64,000 nt of DNA from positions 310,001 to 374,000 of the forward strand of contig OZ025844.1 of the NCBI GenBank assembly GCA_964019425.1, written 5' to 3'. The notes beneath the pieces were generated by a model, which worked only from the letters and a program-made list of their open reading frames with translations, ran no database searches and had not been told where the DNA came from. This document shows, piece after piece, positions 63,344 to 64,000 of this stretch (position 1 is the first letter of the stretch; the number at the start of each line of letters is the position of its first letter). The translations under genes and the position numbers were made by a program. The stretch comes from Flectonema sp. DT1601 (Eukaryota; Euglenozoa; Diplonemea; Diplonemida; Diplonemidae).

Positions 63344-64000
63344 TCAAATAATAGATGATCGAGGCGGTGAGTAGTGTGACACAGCTCGGACACTGTGATC
63401 AACCATAACTTGTGGAATGGGTGAAGCGGTCGGGGGAATAAGTTCCCAAGGAGGAGTAACCGATCGCTTCATTGACAATGATCTCTGTCGTGAAGGGGAC
63501 GCAGCACGTGGAGCGGGTGGACCTAGTATCCCCTTGTTCGCAACTACTACAGTCTGTTGAAGTTGTTGTTGCTGGTGTTGATGAATAGTAGCCCTCGCAA
63601 ATTCTAATCGAAGTTCATCCATTTCTTTACGAAGTGCTGCAGCCTCCAACATTGCATTGTTGCCGATTACTTCTGATGCATTCAAGCGACGCTTTAAATC
63701 CGAAACCTCCGTTCGTAAATTACGCAACTCATCAGCATTTCTATCAGCTAACAACAAGTACGTATCCTTTGATGGAACTATTGGTGAAGGAGGTCTAACA
63801 GGAGGTTGATAAAGAGAACTCAAAGACGGAATCTCTAATTGATGAGGTGGAGATGTTAAAGCAGATGATAAAATGATATTACTCTGTCCTACATGTGGTG
63901 CTGGAGGTGACTGAGCTCTGATTTTACGAGTTCCAGTAAACCCCAATAAAATAGTTGGAGTGTTAGCTTGTGAAGCTGCTGCTGAAGCTTCTTGTTTAGA
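63344..64000 (-). CDS. Coiled-coil protein, 5' part beyond the window
   Basis: The frame is open to the window edge, so the start is missing; 218 C-terminal residues are visible. A coiled coil lies near the middle (YLLLADRNADELRNLRTEVS then LKRRLNASEV and LRKEMDELRLEFARA), followed by a Gln run and a Ser/Arg/Pro-rich tail (SPSRQRSLSMKRSVTPPWEL). The TPPW phrase recurs at the end of the PDZ-like protein at 25581-27065. No enzyme domain seen. Confidence 0.65.
   Translation of the reverse strand, partial: SKQEASAAASQANTPTILLGFTGTRKIRAQSPPAPHVGQSNIILSSALTSPPHQLEIPSLSSLYQPPVRPPSPIVPSKDTYLLLADRNADELRNLRTEVSDLKRRLNASEVIGNNAMLEAAALRKEMDELRLEFARATIHQHQQQQLQQTVVVANKGILGPPAPRAASPSRQRSLSMKRSVTPPWELIPPTASPIPQVMVDHSVRAVSHYSPPRSSII

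Noticed and set aside
1-64000. CRISPR arrays, operons, rRNA genes or retroelement fragments
   Set aside because: Nothing in the window resembles them. The regular arrays seen are minisatellites without spacers, and no reverse transcriptase, integrase or capsid-like reading frame was found.

Overview
This window is nuclear DNA of a single-celled eukaryote. About 24 protein genes can be supported and every one lies on the minus strand. They are separated by AT-rich spacers full of A and T homopolymer runs. Nearly every start codon is preceded, within about 5-40 bases, by a pyrimidine-rich stretch ending in AG, as expected for spliced-leader trans-splicing of polycistronic transcripts. Nine to ten genes also have ordinary GT-AG cis-introns, many ending in an A-rich AAACAG. 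One-way gene arrays, probable trans-splicing, two CCCH zinc-finger proteins of a kind familiar from kinetoplastids, and real cis-introns together point to a euglenozoan outside the trypanosomatids, for example a diplonemid. That is inference: a dinoflagellate or perkinsid relative is not excluded. The standard genetic code fits all genes.

Layout in plus coordinates, with genes read right to left. 1-4470: no gene, but a 1.2-kb inverted-repeat (foldback) element at 807-2030. 4471-7783: a triple CCCH protein and a secreted NTF2-like protein. 7840-22002: the most unusual part, five tandem genes (called HRP-A to HRP-E here) for histidine-rich, single-pass membrane proteins. They sit in 3.3-3.5-kb segmental duplications with 25-bp minisatellites, short inverted-repeat elements and relics of the neighbouring NTF2-like gene. 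22235-27065: a PH-domain protein, an ABT1/Esf2-like ribosome-assembly factor and a PDZ-like protein. 27066-32561: a 5.5-kb gene-poor stretch. 32562-40318: a second CCCH protein, an endonuclease/exonuclease/phosphatase-fold enzyme, a LYR-like protein, a TrmB-like protein and a large unrecognised protein. 41058-49736: a VIT/VWA protein, a TMTC-type O-mannosyltransferase, a 68-residue two-exon gene, a beta-propeller lactonase-like protein and a ZIP11-like zinc transporter. 50461-58123: a NEK kinase, dynactin p27 (DCTN6), a PDIA6/P5-like protein and NMD3. 58945-64000: a distant relative of the tandem family, a mitochondrial membrane protein, nuclear-encoded mitochondrial uS12 and a partial coiled-coil gene.

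The best candidate for something undescribed is the tandem family plus its relative at 58945-60225. All carry an extracellular module with a four-cysteine signature, C-x4-C-x3/4-C-x10/11-C, once in the tandem copies and twice in the relative. It is followed by one membrane span and a short tail. In the tandem genes a separate first exon supplies a signal peptide and a fast-changing His/Asp/Gly-rich ectodomain. The second exon, with the cysteine module, membrane span and tail, is nearly constant. This looks like a modular family of metal- or proton-binding surface proteins. The function is inferred only from composition.
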